From contig NC_081414.1 in NCBI RefSeq assembly GCF_030272615.1, positions 889,001 to 953,000 on the forward strand: a DNA stretch of 64,000 nucleotides, read 5' to 3'. The position numbers were made by a program, and so were the translations under genes. Numbering within the stretch: the first letter of the stretch is position 1; each line of letters starts with the position of its first letter. Shown here in pieces: positions 1-11,682 of the stretch. Origin of the DNA: Cryptomeria japonica (taxonomy: Eukaryota > Streptophyta > Pinopsida > Cupressales > Cupressaceae). The notes under the pieces were generated by a model. That model had not been told where the DNA came from. It did not search any database and saw nothing but the letters and a program-made list of their open reading frames with translations.

Positions 1-1741
1 GATTATTGGTTACCTCACTCTTGCCGGTTGAACTCTTCAAACCAGTTCTCTCTCACACACTCAGTCTCTTCTGTGATTTTCATTTAGCACTTGACTGATA
101 AACACTCTAGTTTTTACTCTCTTCATAGGCTTTACTCTCTCATGCAGTAGCACCAACTACTTCTTTGGCTCACACTCTTATAGACAGAATTTCCTGCCTA
201 AATGTGAGTTCAAATATTTGCATGCTAGGGTTTCCTCCATGCACTAAATCTGCATCCAATTTGATCTCCAATCATCGTGACATATCATATCCAATCTGAT
301 ATCATGTCATTGATAAATGATCTGCACCCCATCAATGAGCATCACCATTCTGTTTTCTTTGTGATTCATGTCTTCTATCTTTAGCCATCTGAAGCATGAT
401 TTTTGACCTTGTATCTAGTCAATCACATGTGTGATGCGATTTCCTTCACCCATTTTGATCTACAAGATCAGTTTGTACTGGATCTTTGTTGTTTCCTTGA
501 TCTCGAGCCGCAATCCTCTGCCTTCCTTCCTTGAGATTTGTAGTCATCTTTAAATGTTGGACCAACCACCAATAACCTCAATGAAACATCACACCAACCT
601 GTGCATGCATGTCACTTCAACTCCACATGGCCCCTTTGTTGACATCCACCTTTGCTAGGTCTTCTGTGTCAGCCAGACCAGATCACCGACCAACCACACA
701 ACTGGGTTCATCTACCGGTTCACAAACCCTACCGGTTATACCCTAACCGGTCTGCCTTCAACCTTGCACTTTTCTTCTCTTCCAGTGGAACACTCAAACC
801 GGTTAGCACACTAGCCAACCTACCTTATACACATCTTCAACAGATGGTAGCCTTTCACTTCTACACCTTGTCAGCATTACCGGTGGACGTACTTATTGGT
901 AACCACCTTGATGACACCATGTCATCATCTTTCAACAATATCCACCTGTCTACAACTTCTCAACCTTTCCTTCTTCATCATTTGACTAGTTCTCCTATCA
1001 ACTGCTTTGCCAAAGTGACAAAAATATCCTTCCTTCTCTGTATCTGGAACTCATCATGTCTACCTAGCTAATCTGATGCATATCTCTGATCTCATCCACC
1101 TAAGACAACTTAGTGTTTCACCAGTTCATCTGGTGTGAGCCTTCAATCACCTGTCTTCTACTCTTTTGTCTTATCTCAGAGGACTATGATGCATTCCATG
1201 TATAATAGGAGATAATCTCCACTTACTAGTGGGAGTGGATCCTTGTTATCGACATTTAGCAATGCAGCAATATGGCTTCCTTGTCTGAGTAGAATATCCT
1301 TAAACAGACACATATGATCGAGTTGGGCACATTCACTGTCAGTCATCTCTTCATATGGTGACTGCATCTTTATCTGATGGGAGTCCTGTTGTTTCACATC
1401 CACACTACATACTAGTGGCTTACACATACTTCACCTCCGGTGTTGATGTGATTTTTGTAACATTTCGTCACTTCATCACAATCAACAACCCAACATCTTT
1501 CTCTCTTGTCGGTTGGCAACAATGCACTGCCAACATGTCACTCACTGGTTTTATACCATACCGGTCTCTTGTCCATGTCTTCAACACAAGTCACCACTAA
1601 CTTGTGTATTGGTGACCTGCTATGCTACTTGACATCAATGACACCATTTTTGGTATGCATTAATGACAACACTTCTCATCAATCTCCCATACTGGTTACT
1701 GTCCTATACCAATTGACATTAATGACAACGCAATGCCAACA
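1..1741. repeat. Probable terminal part of an LTR, left end outside the window
   Basis: No convincing gene lies here. The segment ends in AATGCCAACA, the same kind of TG...CA terminus seen on the two copia-type elements farther right. It abuts, without a linker, the protease codons of an old gypsy element beginning at 1742. The interior has many short CCGGT or ACCGG motifs, as do the other copia-type LTRs. I could not find its start, a TSD (the right flank reads gagta) or an adjoining primer-binding site, so it may be a solo LTR or the end of a longer element. Reading frames in it are short and match nothing I know. Confidence 0.4.
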
Positions 1742-2142
1742 GAGTAATTATGTAATTGATTCTGGAGCATCTGACAATGTTATGCCAACAAAAGTTTCCA
1801 ACGCTATTGATTTAACCTTGACTAAGACGTTTGGTAGATGTTTTTCCATGGATAACAAAAAAGTCCCATTAATAGGTCAAATTAAGGATGCACAATTTGT
1901 TTTTGCCTCATTCCTAGACAAGAAGATCAAAATGACAATATTGGTAGCCGATGTGCCAACTTCTTATGGCACGATTGGGAAGGAATTTTTGTAGAGATGT
2001 TGGAGGAGAATTGAATATGGATATGACTGAAGCACGTATTCCTGTCAAGGGAGAGATCAAAAAGTTATATCCAGAAAAGGAATCACAATACACCATTGTG
2101 AAATGTGATGATCAATGGGCTCAGATTATTTTTGAGTCATGA
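1742..2142 (+). pseudogene. Ty3/gypsy aspartic protease fragment (element A)
   Basis: Translation gives a retropepsin-like domain starting at the active-site region VIDSGASDNVMP, followed by the conserved stretch FGRCFSMDNKKVPLIGQIKD. The frame shifts near 1993, where a stop follows GKEFL, and continues to a TGA at 2140-2142. No gag precedes it because the upstream sequence is a foreign LTR. In plants this protease type is followed directly by an RNase H domain and then RT, which is the order seen here once the CACTA insertion at 2903 is ignored. It is a decayed relic and probably the same element as the RT-integrase remnant at 40130. Confidence 0.7.
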
Positions 2143-2145
2143 AGT

Positions 2146-2902
2146 ATGGGAAATTATTTCTTATATGTTGATGACGAGTTCAAAGTTGTACCTGAAATAG
2201 AGGATGTCATTTCACTTTATGAAAGTTCAAGTGATTGTGAGAGTATTGCTGTTGAATCTGTGGGATCCTCAACTCCACAAGAGCAACCACTCAATTTTGA
2301 TACTGTTAGTGTTGGTGATCCTAATGATGTTTGGACATTAGAGTTTGATGGTAGTTGCTCTTCTACTAGATCATGGGCAGGTATAGTTTTGGTGTCTCTT
2401 GATGGTAATATGTTCCCATTTTCTTTCAAGTTACAATTTGACAACACTAATAACACTGCAGAGTATGAGTCTCTTCTTTTGGGAATGAATGTTGCTGAAA
2501 AGAAAGGAATTAAGAATCTACATGCTCAGGGAGATTCTGAATTGATTTTTTGTCAAGTAAAAAATATTTATCAGACAAGAAGCAATAGTCTAAGACAATA
2601 ATCTTGTGTGGGACTCAATAGAGGCGTTTGATTCCTTTGATTTATTCATTGTGTCCCGATAATTCAATGACAGAGTGGATTCCTTAGCAGTATCCACAAC
2701 CTTGTTGATTCTGCATAAGAATTTTTTAGGACCGACATATACTATTGAAATGATATTCCGACCAAGTGTTCCTAATAGTTCTGACAATTGGCAGGTGTTC
2801 AATGATGATCATCACGTAATCAATTTCTTGCAAACTGTTGATAACTTTGATGATTTGTATTTTGATGGTAGTCAATATCCTTCAAGATGCCATTGAAAGT
2901 GT
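2146..2902 (+). pseudogene. Gypsy RNase H domain upstream of RT (element A)
   Basis: The frame at 2146-2601 contains WTLEFDGSCSSTRSWAGIVL and then NNTAEYESLLLGMNVAEKKG and GDSELIFCQV, giving the D, E and D residues of an RNase H of the additional (archaeal-like) kind. After a stop near 2601 the homology resumes in other frames (DRVDSLAVS; IIFRPSVP-like text near 2753) up to the CACTA insertion. It lies directly after the protease and before RT, an order I remember from some plant gypsy elements. Several stops and frameshifts make it non-functional. Confidence 0.65.
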
Positions 2903-2923
2903 CACTAATATATTTGGCCTCAA
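2903..2923 (+). repeat. CACTA left terminal inverted repeat
   Basis: Begins CACTA and continues ATATATTTGGCCTCAA. It aligns with the inverted right end at 40108-40129, sharing the CACTA, ATTTGG and CTCAA blocks. It is preceded by TSD TGT at 2900-2902. Confidence 0.75.
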
Positions 2924-2934
2924 ATTCTGATAAG

Positions 2935-3595
2935 CATTTCCGATGATCTAAGGGATTTCTTTTGCTTTATCGGATTGATTTGTTTTTTTTTCAAAAATTG
3001 CCTTGTGTTCGTCGGAATTTCGACTTGGTAAAATTTCACGTCGGAATTCAGACTATAAACCGACGTCTTGAAATTTCACCTTGGCATTCCGATGAACACA
3101 GATTTTACTTGTTGATCGGCATATGTTGGTCCAATGATTTTCACAGCCTCTGGATGTCTTCTTACTCATCGGGATAACAAAAGTCGATGACCTCTCTTCC
3201 TACTAATCGGTGCGAGTTATTCCGTTAGTCTCATCAGCCATCAGGATAGCTTAAAATGTGTTCAGGTGATGGGCATGATTTCCTCGATGTCTTTTCCCTC
3301 GGTGTAGCTCCTCCCAATACGTCATGTCTCCTTATCATAAGCTTTGTCCCTATATCATCTTAACCTTTGCTGATGCTTTTTACTTTTTCCAGTGTCCATC
3401 GGGAAAATTCTTACCGATAGCATCATCGGATATCGGCAATGCAAGATCTCTTCTTTGCCACTAGTTTGTATTACACTGATGGACTTCTCTGGTGTATTAT
3501 ATCCCGATGACATGATTCTAGTTCTGTTATCATTGGGTTGAATTTTGCCGATAGTCCAGATTTTGTATTTCATGTCAGAATTTTGATGAACATGT
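2935..3595. repeat. CACTA left subterminal repeat zone
   Basis: This stretch has at least a dozen CATCGG, ATCGG, CCGATG or GTCGGAATT motifs in both orientations, for example near 2939, 3012, 3042, 3059, 3077, 3115, 3169, 3207, 3396, 3425, 3501 and 3548. Such motif crowding next to the ends is typical of CACTA elements, where the transposase partner binds. No coding potential was seen. Confidence 0.55.
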
Positions 3596-3674
3596 GGTAT
3601 TTAAAAAAAAGTAATTATGCACCATCATTCTAAGTGGGCTCATTAGGGTGCGAAAATTGGGAGGAAGTGGGCAC

Positions 3675-3805
3675 AATTACTGCAGATAGATGCTGATGAA
3701 GAATTCACTCGTGGCAATGTCAAGTGACCTTTTCTCATTCACAATTGCTGCAGATAGATGGTGATGAATAATTTGCTTGTGGCAACGGCAAGCGACCTTT
3801 TCTTG
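3675..3805. repeat. Imperfect tandem duplication, about 68 bp unit
   Basis: Two adjacent copies begin with GCAGATAGATG and run through GATGAA, a TCGTGGCAA or TTGTGGCAA segment and ACCTTTTCT to TTCACAAT. The copies differ by several substitutions. A two-unit telomere-like run, AAACCCTAAACCCTAG, follows near 3911. No gene is apparent. Confidence 0.5.
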
Positions 3806-4061
3806 TTCACAATCCACTCTTTCTCTTTCTCATGAGTCCCTGTTGAGAATAGAACGCGAAACCTCTTCCTTGCAAATTCGTCGTGCATGGGAAGCAACCC
3901 ATTGGAGCTGAAAACCCTAAACCCTAGACAATTCACTCCACTTTTACTCATCAAATTTAAATTAAAGAAAATTGCAGTAGCAGATGGCAGTGCCACTGAC
4001 ACGACGACCATCACCATTATTGTTACTACCTCTTACCTCCTGCACTTCGTGTTGTGTACTG

Positions 4062-4700
4062 TACAAGAGGTTGGTCCTTTTGTTCTTGTCATCAAGAGTT
4101 TTTTGCAAGTTCCTTTGCTTTCCTTGCATTCTCTTGTTCACTTTGTTTAATGGTATCAATTTTGGCAAAATATGGAATCCTCAACCTCCTTAACCTCTCC
4201 ATTTTGCGGCTACCAGTTATAAAGATAAGTCACTAGACATACCAATCGCCCAAGTTATGATTCACTATCTTTCTGTCATCAAAATATTTAGGTCTTGATT
4301 CAGTTATAATTTGATCTTGTGTAACGAGAATCCCAAACAGAAGTCCATAATTGAACATGTTGCTCCTCCCCTTAGTTGTTTCTGATGTTAAGCCTCAATT
4401 AATCCTTGGGCCACATACCCCTAAAACGTCCATAGAATAAGATTAAATGCATCAATAATGAGTAAAACATAAAATTAGGGCAATTATTAGGGCACAATTG
4501 TTGTAGATAGATGCTTGGCAACAACTATAGAAGAGGTTGGTCCTTTCATTCTTATCATCAAGATTTTTGTGCAAGTTCCTTTGCTTTCCTTGAATTCTCT
4601 TGTTCACTTTTTTTAATGGTATCTGCTTTGGAAAAATATGGATCCTCAACCTCCTTAACCTCTCCATTCTGCGGCTGCCAGTTATAAAGACAAGTCACTT
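4062..4700. repeat. Dispersed direct duplication (4062-4232 and 4524-4700)
   Basis: About 170 bp is repeated directly, recognisable by GAGGTTGGTCCTTT, GCAAGTTCCTTTGCTTTCCT and CTCAACCTCCTTAACCTC, and ends in a shared AGTTATAAAGA. A smaller duplication follows: the block CTCTGCGACTGTAAACCC to TTTGTATGGAAGCAAC occurs at about 4717-4775 and 4897-4955. Several unit-type repeats in this part of the CACTA element suggest repeated local duplication. No gene is supported between 3600 and 5130. Confidence 0.5.
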
Positions 4701-5320
4701 CATAGCTTCTAGAGGGGTGAACAATTCTCTGCGACTGTAAACCCTTCCAATCCTCAAAATAGCCCTTTGTATGGAAGCAACTTTTCTAGGTCCAAGGCCA
4801 ACTACAAATTTCAGAGGAGAAAACATTCATTCATGTGATGCTGCTAGTTTTATGTCAACACCAACTTGGTTGGTTAGTGTAACCATTACCTGTTTGACAA
4901 TTCTCTGCGACTGTAAACCCTTCCAGCCCTCAAAACAGTCCTTTGTATGGAAGCAACTTTTATATGATTATTTAGGACTCTATGGGCAGTTGGTTGTACA
5001 ATTTTCCCCACTAAAAGGGTCTCTTCATTTTCTCCAGTTAGCAGATAAAATTCCTCATCCTGGGATGACTCTTTATATCATAGTAGCAAAAATCGTTTGG
5101 GGAAAAAATCAGCAAACCAAAAGTATTAGATTTTTTTTGAAAAAATCAGGAAAAAATCGAAAAAAAATCAGATTTAAAAAAAACAACAAATTGTAGAAAA
5201 AGAGACGAAAACTATTTTAAAAAAAAACTTAAGGGCATTTCCATAGCATAGAGATATAAAGAGCAACTAAAATACAGTTTAACCCATGAATTGTAGAAAA
5301 TTACTTTTTGTTGTTTATAT

Positions 5321-5606
5321 TCATATTGTTGATTCAATCTTTATGTCAGCAAGAGTTTCCCGCTTTTTATTGGATGTCTGTTGTTCCACACTTCTAGCAC
5401 ATTCATCAATATCAAGGGCCTTTAACACATGGGGATATTTTTTGACATGTTCAACTGCCATTTCTTGTGTTTCCTCATCCATATCATCTATATCTTGTCT
5501 TGCATCTTCACAATATACATCCTCAGCCATTTTCTTGGCTAGTTCATATGACTTTGGATGAATTCTAGTATCATCCAATGGATCCATAACATGGTTCCCA
5601 AAAGCT
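5321..5606 (-). pseudogene. SPT6: SPT6 exon fragment, copy 1
   Basis: The minus strand encodes an open 88-residue segment with LDDTRIHPKSYELAKKMAED, then an acidic stretch ending in EHVKKYPHVLKALDIDE, then NKKRETLADIK. This matches the helix-hairpin-helix region of the transcription elongation factor SPT6, where L-D-x-T-R-h-H-P is characteristic (family knowledge from memory). Only this exon-sized piece is present; the rest of the roughly 1,600-residue protein is absent. The fragment is still open in frame but has no start context or flanking exons. It looks like a host-gene piece picked up by the CACTA transposon and then duplicated. Confidence 0.75.
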
Positions 5607-5830
5607 GCTTGCCCGGAAATAAATCGACAAAAAATCGGGAAAAAATAAGAAAAAATCAGATTTAAAAAAAAAACATAACAAATTGTAGAAAAAGAGACAA
5701 AAACTATTTTTTAAAAAAACTTTAGGGCATTTCCATAGCATAGAGATATAAAGAGCAACTAAAATAGAGTTTAACCCATGAATTGTAGAAAATTATTTTG
5801 TTGTTTATATTCATATTGCCGATTCAATCT

Positions 5831-6099
5831 TTATGTCAACAAGAGTTTCCCGCTTTTTATTGGATGTTCGTTGTTCCACACTTTAGCATATTCATCAATA
5901 TCAAGGGCCTTTAACACATGGGGATATTTTTTGACATATTCAATTTCCATTTCTTGTGTTTGCTCATCCATATCATCTATATCCTGTCTTGCATCTTCAT
6001 AGTATACATCCTTAGCCATTTTTTTGGCTAGTTCATATGACTCTGGATGAATTCTAGTATCATCCAATGTATCCATAACATGGTTCCCAGAAGCTGCTT
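5831..6099 (-). pseudogene. SPT6: SPT6 exon fragment, copy 2
   Basis: This is the second tandem copy of the fragment at 5321. It has LDDTRIHPESYELAKKMAKD and YVKKYPHVLKALDIDEYAK, but a frame slip near 5885 changes the C-terminal residues so that the KKRETL-like end is read in another frame. Where the two copies differ, this one sometimes looks closer to the family (HPESY rather than HPKSY), so both probably derive from one captured exon and mutated separately. It is not expected to make a functional protein. Confidence 0.72.
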
Positions 6100-6275
6100 G
6101 CCCGGAAAAAAATCGAGAAAAAATCGGGAAAAAATAAAAAAAAAATCAGATTTAAAAAAACATAACAAATTATAGAAAAAGAGACAAAAACTATTTAAAA
6201 AAAAACTTAAGGGCATTTCCATAGCATAGAGATACAAAGAGCAACTAAAAAAATTTAAGGGCATTTCTATACATT

Positions 6276-7668
6276 AAAACTACTCCTTCTTTGGACTTGT
6301 GAACTTGCTTTTTTAATGCTAGTGTTATTGATCATATATTTATTATGTAGTTGATGTAGAGGGATCTAGTTGATGCTCTTCATGAATAATCATTCATACC
6401 TTAGGGCAAAAAACCCCCTTACATATCCCTTCACTTGTTCTCAACAAACCCCCAACACATCCTTTTTCTAGATCCTTGACTTGGATCAACCTCTCACTTC
6501 ATCACTTATAATTTTTAAGAGCTTCATACTTTGATTTGTTCTTCACTATCAACTCACCTCTCACTATATGATACTCTCTCCTTTTAAATCTCGTCATATT
6601 CTACTTGAGCTCAACTTCCAACAAGACAAGTTACATGCTCAAGAAACTCCATGTTAGCCTTAACATTGTGAAAATACCAAGTATTTCAATCATCATACCT
6701 TCACATATACTTACCTCTATCCTCCAAGAGTGTTATTTCATTGTCCTCATCTCATTAATGTCTGCTCCAACTTCCCAAGAACTCATAATCTGCACTTACT
6801 CATAGAATCCTTACAAATTTCAAAACTACAAAATAAGGAACCCAAACTACCATTCATTGTGACTGTCATGATCAAACAAGTAGATTGAAAATTTCTTAGA
6901 TTAGCAATGTCCATCATATTGGGGAAGGTTATTTAGAGTTGTTGCAACCTTATTTAATCAACACAAACCTATTTCAACCCATTGGACATCACTCAACAAA
7001 ACAATATGGTTTGTTGTCCCAAAACAAGGAAAACTCTGTCTTAGTCTGCTAGGGAACTAGTTTTCTTGACATTTTTACAACCTTTCAACATAAGAATAAT
7101 TCAATATTAAAGATACTTGAGTTGACAATAGGAATCCATAATTTGAAAAATTTTCAATGACTACATCAATGGATATTAACAAACCCTTGTGACTGACCTA
7201 GAACTGAGGGTTTTGGATAGTTTAGAGAAAAACAATTCAAACTCTCCTCATTATTCATGGTCATTGCTCTACCTTGGCACAATTTTTTTTTAATTCATTA
7301 CATTTCACCCTCCAATCCTTGATTAGACATTTTTAATCTATTTTCTTGATGAGAAGAAACTTGAAACAGTGCATGAAATGTGACTGTCATGGAAATTTGC
7401 AATTACCAAGTTCCAAAACACAAAATTTTATTGATTTTATCAAACCATAATACATTACAGTGTTCCTCAAGGTGTCTCCTTCCTAATTCCTTTACATTTC
7501 CCTCTTCTCACAAATTTACCTACCTTTTTCCTCCTTCATACTGTTCTATCATTAAGATTAGCATCAAACACTTAATAAAGATTCATCTTTCTTTACAATT
7601 CTTAATAAAGGTTCATCCTTGTTTACAATTCTTGCAGTTTTCATATATTTAATGTATTATTCTTTAGG
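6276..7668. other. CACTA interior without recognisable gene
   Basis: AT-rich sequence. Open frames are short and lack recognisable domains. A TTCATCTTTC to AATTCTTAATAAAG motif is repeated near 7575-7640. Nothing else is supported. Confidence 0.5.
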
Positions 7669-9826
7669 TGTTGTCAATGTTCTTGTGCAAATGTTGCCTC
7701 ATCCAAGGTTAGCCCTTCTTGTATTGCCGACTGCAATGTCAGCAACCCGCAACATGCAAACATCATCTACTACATGTCATGTTGACCCGCCCACTATTGG
7801 TAGATCCCTCTTTTTCTCTCTCTTTCGTTATGTGTTTATTTCCCTTGAAGCATTATTTCTTGGGGGCATTTCATAGTGTTCATTTTTTGTAGCAGGAGAT
7901 GCACATGAGGATGCGCCAGAGGTGACTACTATTGATAACACACAATTATTTCTTGGATCTTCTCGTATTGCTAGTATGGGAACGTTGCAGGCCACATTGG
8001 TGGTGAGCAACGAAGAATTGCTCCCTTAAAGATACAGAAGGTTCCAGGTACTTTAAAATTATTATTATATATAGTCTAATTATAATTTACTTACTGATTA
8101 CTCATTTTGGACTAATGATCCCATGATTTTTTTGCAGGAAATGATATTTTTTATAAAAATCTTAATGACATTGCATTGCAGATATTTGAGCCCACCATAC
8201 GTAAAAGGTAGAACATCATATGTGACCTATCCCTAATCCACTATTTTGACTTCATATCATTGCTAGAATAGTTTTCCTTTGATCCTTTTCTTGAACTATA
8301 TCAAAGGTAGCTTCAGTTTATTTCTGAATCTAACAGGTTTGTTTTTTCTTTAAAGGTGGAATGACCAAGAAAAAAAGTTAAAAGATGAACTAACAAAGCA
8401 TATGGTTGGGTTGTTCGAAAATGACAAATTCGACAAAATCAAGGTCCTTGAAAAAGTTGGCACATATCTAAAGTATCTGAGGGACCAATACAAGACATAT
8501 TTAGAGAAGAATGTAAAGTACAAGCGTCCCCCCATGATTCCAAAGAGGGAGTGGAAGGACCTGATTTTGGATGTGAAGGAGAGAATTGAAAGGAAAAAAG
8601 GAAATACACCACAGACACTAGAAGAAGGTATGTGATACTATTAAGAATGTAATTAAGTACCAATTACTCTTTATATTTATATAATCTAACATATTTGAAA
8701 CTTTTCATAGACTAAGTGACACGTCAAAGGCAACCAAGGAAAGACAAGAAAATCATGGGCAACACAAACTCGGCTCTGGTGGTTTTATGAAACTTGTTGC
8801 ACAAAAACTAAGAATCAGTAAATGAAATATCACATCATAATATTTATAAATTGCAAATTTTTTTCTTTTGATCAAACAATACAAGCAAAATTCATGATAC
8901 TGAGCAAAAATGCAGGGCTCTGAATTCAATAGAGTGCCCACAGAATATGACAAGAGAATTTCCTACCAACAAGACTATACAGTCATGGCTGAACGACTAT
9001 GAGAATTGAGTGGGAAAACACGATATTTTGATGCATCCATTCTAAAGGTAAATAAGCTAAATAAAAATGATTTCAAATTGAATACTTTACCAATAATCTA
9101 TTTGATGTTAAGTTCCAACATAAAGTGACTATATTCTTTTTAAATAAGCAAGCAATGATAACAATGCACATGACATTGGAATGCAGCCTGTTAATCATGG
9201 AACACAACCTGGACATGAAGGTCCGGATGTACATTCCAATAGTGGAGGTTTTCATTTGCTATTCAATTTTTTTATGTAATTATTAATACAATTAAATATC
9301 TTAATTAAATTGTAATTAGTGTAGTAATTAATGTAACCTTTTTTGTTAATATTTTAGAGCATGTAGTCGGTGGTGACCAAGTGGAGCATGATATGGGTAG
9401 ACAACATCAGGAGCAAGATATTCCCCAATCAGGTAAAGAGGACCACTATTATTTTTTTAAATAAATTTAATTGCAATTTGATTAATGTAACCTTTTGTAT
9501 TTCAACTCCAGAGGATCTAGAGGGTGTTCAACATGTTGAGGTTGAGGCTAGACAAAATCATGTGGAAGATGATGTTGCCCCATCAGGTAAAGAGCGCCAC
9601 AGTTATGTTCTTTAAATTAATAAAATACGTGTAATAATAATAAAAAATGTTTTGAATTCAACCCATTTCTTTGTTATTGCAGACGACCCCCCTTTGGTTT
9701 AGTGTTCTCATCCTCTGTATAGGACTAGGAATACATCGAGATCACAAGAAGAGGGCAGAACAACTGAAGATGGGGGAAATGATGAAGACAATGATGCTCC
9801 ACTTAGTTTTTACTTAGCTTCATAAA
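7669..9826 (+). pseudogene. Decayed multi-exon gene inside the CACTA element
   Basis: At least nine exon-like blocks with GT-AG boundaries can be read: about 7672-7797, 7895-8047, 8138-8209, 8356-8626, 8711-8810, 8914-9048, 9187-9246, 9358-9432, 9512-9586 and a last one at 9684-9826 ending in SFYLAS and a stop. The best block (8356-8626) encodes a charged helical segment containing KVGTYLKYLRDQYKTYLEKN and then PKREWKDLILDVKERIERKK. The next encodes TSKATKERQENHGQHKLGSG. This resembles, weakly, the plant Ptta/En/Spm Transposase_24 proteins, which would suit a CACTA element. Exons 9358-9432 and 9512-9586 look like duplicates of one another. Stops occur inside some blocks, for example near 9000. 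The function call is tentative. Confidence 0.4.
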
Positions 9827-9879
9827 AAAAGGAAAGAAATGATTGTAATCTACCTTATTTGACAATGACTGATTTTTAT

Positions 9880-10000
9880 GTGTTAATGAATGTAATTATG
9901 TGCTAATGAATGTTCATGAATGATATGTGTTAATGAATATTGATGAATGTTGCATGTTAATGAATGTTATGTGTTAATGAACATTATGTGATAATGAATG
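9880..10000. repeat. TTAATGAATG-type short tandem repeat, E1 target
   Basis: Irregular copies of GTGTTAATGAATG, ATGTTCATGAATG and similar run up to the E1 insertion. The same GAATG/AATGG-rich tract resumes at 22729-22754 and 30550-30585, so E1 and E2 both inserted into it. Confidence 0.6.
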
Positions 10001-10366
10001 TGTAACGTCATAAATTGTACGCACTTGCTAAAGCAGTACAATTTAACACCAAGTTTAGCACCCGCCTTGGCGCAGTTGCATTTTACATTACATTTCCCCT
10101 TTAGCACTTAATTAATCAAATTAATTAGGTCTAAAGGTTCTATTTCATCATTTTCCACATCATAAAGTTGGGCCCTTTCATTAAAGCGTGCCCCTTTCAT
10201 TTTATTCTTCCAATACACTACTTAATCAAAAACCCTAATTAGGCCCTATTCTGAGCGTGGGGGCTTGATTTCGGGGGTCAAAACATCTCGAAATCACTTG
10301 TAACTTCGGGATTCTCTCTAAAATCATCATATCTAACGGCCCTGAAAAATTTGGTGAAAAGTTGTC

Positions 10367-10398
10367 GAGACCATGGCACCCGGAGTGCACATGGTCTC
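10367..10398. other. Hairpin module copy 1 (E1 5' LTR)
   Basis: The arms GAGACCATG and CATGGTCTC pair perfectly over 9 bp around a 14-nt loop. The surrounding 85 bp (CCCTGAAAAATTTGG to CAAAATTTTAGGAG) is shared with five other copies in E1 and E2. Confidence 0.6.
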
Positions 10399-11009
10399 GG
10401 ACATTTTTCCCAAAATTTTAGGAGCGCGATCCAATCATAAAATAAAGCTTAACCCCAAGAAATTGGCGGGATATTCAATCTCTAGGTCGGCCGAAAATTG
10501 GAATTGAGACCTAGGGTTTCATACATAAGAGCTCTCTTTCTTCATTTGAAGGGATCCGAATTTTGTTTTCAGGAACCTCATATGCAGCGAAAGAGAAGAT
10601 ATTTGAAGACTTCAACAACTTTCAACATCCCTCTATCAAGCATTTATCAAATCCATTCATCCATTTAGGGCTTGGAAGACATTGAAGAACAATAGGAGAT
10701 TACCGACTGAAGATTGGCTTGTACTCCTCCCTTGAGGGTTGGGTATGATTTCATGTTGTTTTCATGTCTTTGCATAAGCTTCAATATCTCATTTATTCAT
10801 GCTTTAGATCACTTTGCATCTTGATTTAGAGCATTCACATTATCATTAACAAGCAATTAGGGTTTACTCTCTAGGTTGCTCTAGTTTGCTTACTTGCATT
10901 TTAGATCTTGCACACACACAAGGTCTGCACACACATTACTTTTACAATACAACTTGGCTATTCGTGGAGGTGGAAATCATCGAAGCGGGGGTTTGACTAA
11001 GGCAAAACC

Positions 11010-11017
11010 CTATATAG
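11010..11017 (+). promoter_or_regulatory. Candidate TATA box in E1 5' LTR
   Basis: The string CTATATAG sits 640 bp before the LTR end. It is the best TATA-like string in this part of the LTR and is conserved in the 3' LTR near 22080. The transcription start is not known. Confidence 0.3.
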
Positions 11018-11139
11018 CCGCCCAAACACCTTTTTCAGATATAAGTGCAGGTTTCGAGACTCGGACGACGCCACAGGTTGCAGATCCGGAAAAAGCAGGT
11101 CGAGACAACACCCCACATCAAATTGCAGAGCAGAATACC

Positions 11140-11233
11140 AGGACAGGGGTGTGGGGCACCCTGGTCCTGCTAGGACAGGGGCGCTGGGCGCCCTGGTCCC
11201 TAGGACAGAGGCGCTGGGCGCCCTGGTCCTCCT
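11140..11233. repeat. GC-rich minisatellite in the E1 LTR, 3 units
   Basis: Three units of 30-32 bp each read roughly AGGACAGGGGCGCTGGGCGC followed by CCTGGTCC. Each unit is itself close to an inverted repeat (GGACAGGGGCGC against GCGCCCTGGTCC). The 3' LTR has the same array at about 22209-22303. Confidence 0.65.
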
Positions 11234-11660
11234 GATAGACAGCATTTCAGACAGTTTTCCAGAGTGCAAAATAGCAGTTTCAGGTGCAGTTCCGGGACAG
11301 AATCAGGACAGTGGCGCCCGTGCCCCCGTCCCGAACATTTTCAGTCAAACTTTGACTCCGGGTATGCATTTGCATTCTTGTTTTATCCTTGTGTTTACAG
11401 CTTTCCACTGTTTAAGTTCAATTCTGCAATCTTGTTGTTAGCTCATACTTGCATTTTAGGGTTAGGAATTGAACTTGCATAATCTTACCTTTCAATTTAG
11501 AACAAAGGAATAGAAACCCTAATAGGTAGCCCGTGGCTCTCTCTTCCACAAAAAGAAGTAGCCAATTGTGTGATACCTCTAGGCTCTTTCGTATTTCGTA
11601 ATGTGTGACAAAAGGTAGGATTAGGGCATGATAACCTAGTCTCGCTTTTTCCCCCACACA

Positions 11661-11682
11661 TTTTGGTGAACCCGATGTGAAC
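11661..11682 (+). promoter_or_regulatory. E1 primer-binding site
   Basis: TTTTGGTGAACCCGATGTGAAC directly follows the 5' LTR. It contains TGG, the complement of a tRNA CCA end. I cannot assign the tRNA. The E2 site at 29308-29329 is the same apart from one base. Confidence 0.7.

Larger units (their letters stand above)
5138..6275. repeat. Tandem array of about 490-bp units carrying an SPT6 fragment
   Basis: Two full units and one partial unit follow one another. The block CAGATTT followed by an A-run recurs at 5169, 5657 and 6147, giving periods of 488 and 490 bp. Each full unit contains an A-rich stretch, the shared GGGCATTTCCATAGCATAGA block, and a 260-270-bp antisense protein-coding fragment. 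The third copy stops after the A-rich part. The repeat includes non-coding sequence next to the exon, so genomic DNA, not cDNA, was probably captured. Confidence 0.8.
10001..11660 (+). repeat. E1 5' LTR
   Basis: Starts TGTAACGTCATAAATTG and ends CCCCCACACA. It contains the hairpin module (10341-10430), a TATATAG box at 11011-11017 and a GC-rich minisatellite at 11140-11233. It is nearly the same length as the 3' copy at 21070-22728. Confidence 0.92.

Noticed and set aside
556-1741. TGTTGG...CCAACA as a complete LTR starting at 556
   Set aside because: The flanks (tttaa-like on the left, gagta on the right) are not a target duplication, so the start is unsupported.
3909-3925. Telomere repeat
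   Set aside because: Only two CCCTAAA units. This is common as a telobox-like motif and too short to be an interstitial telomere.
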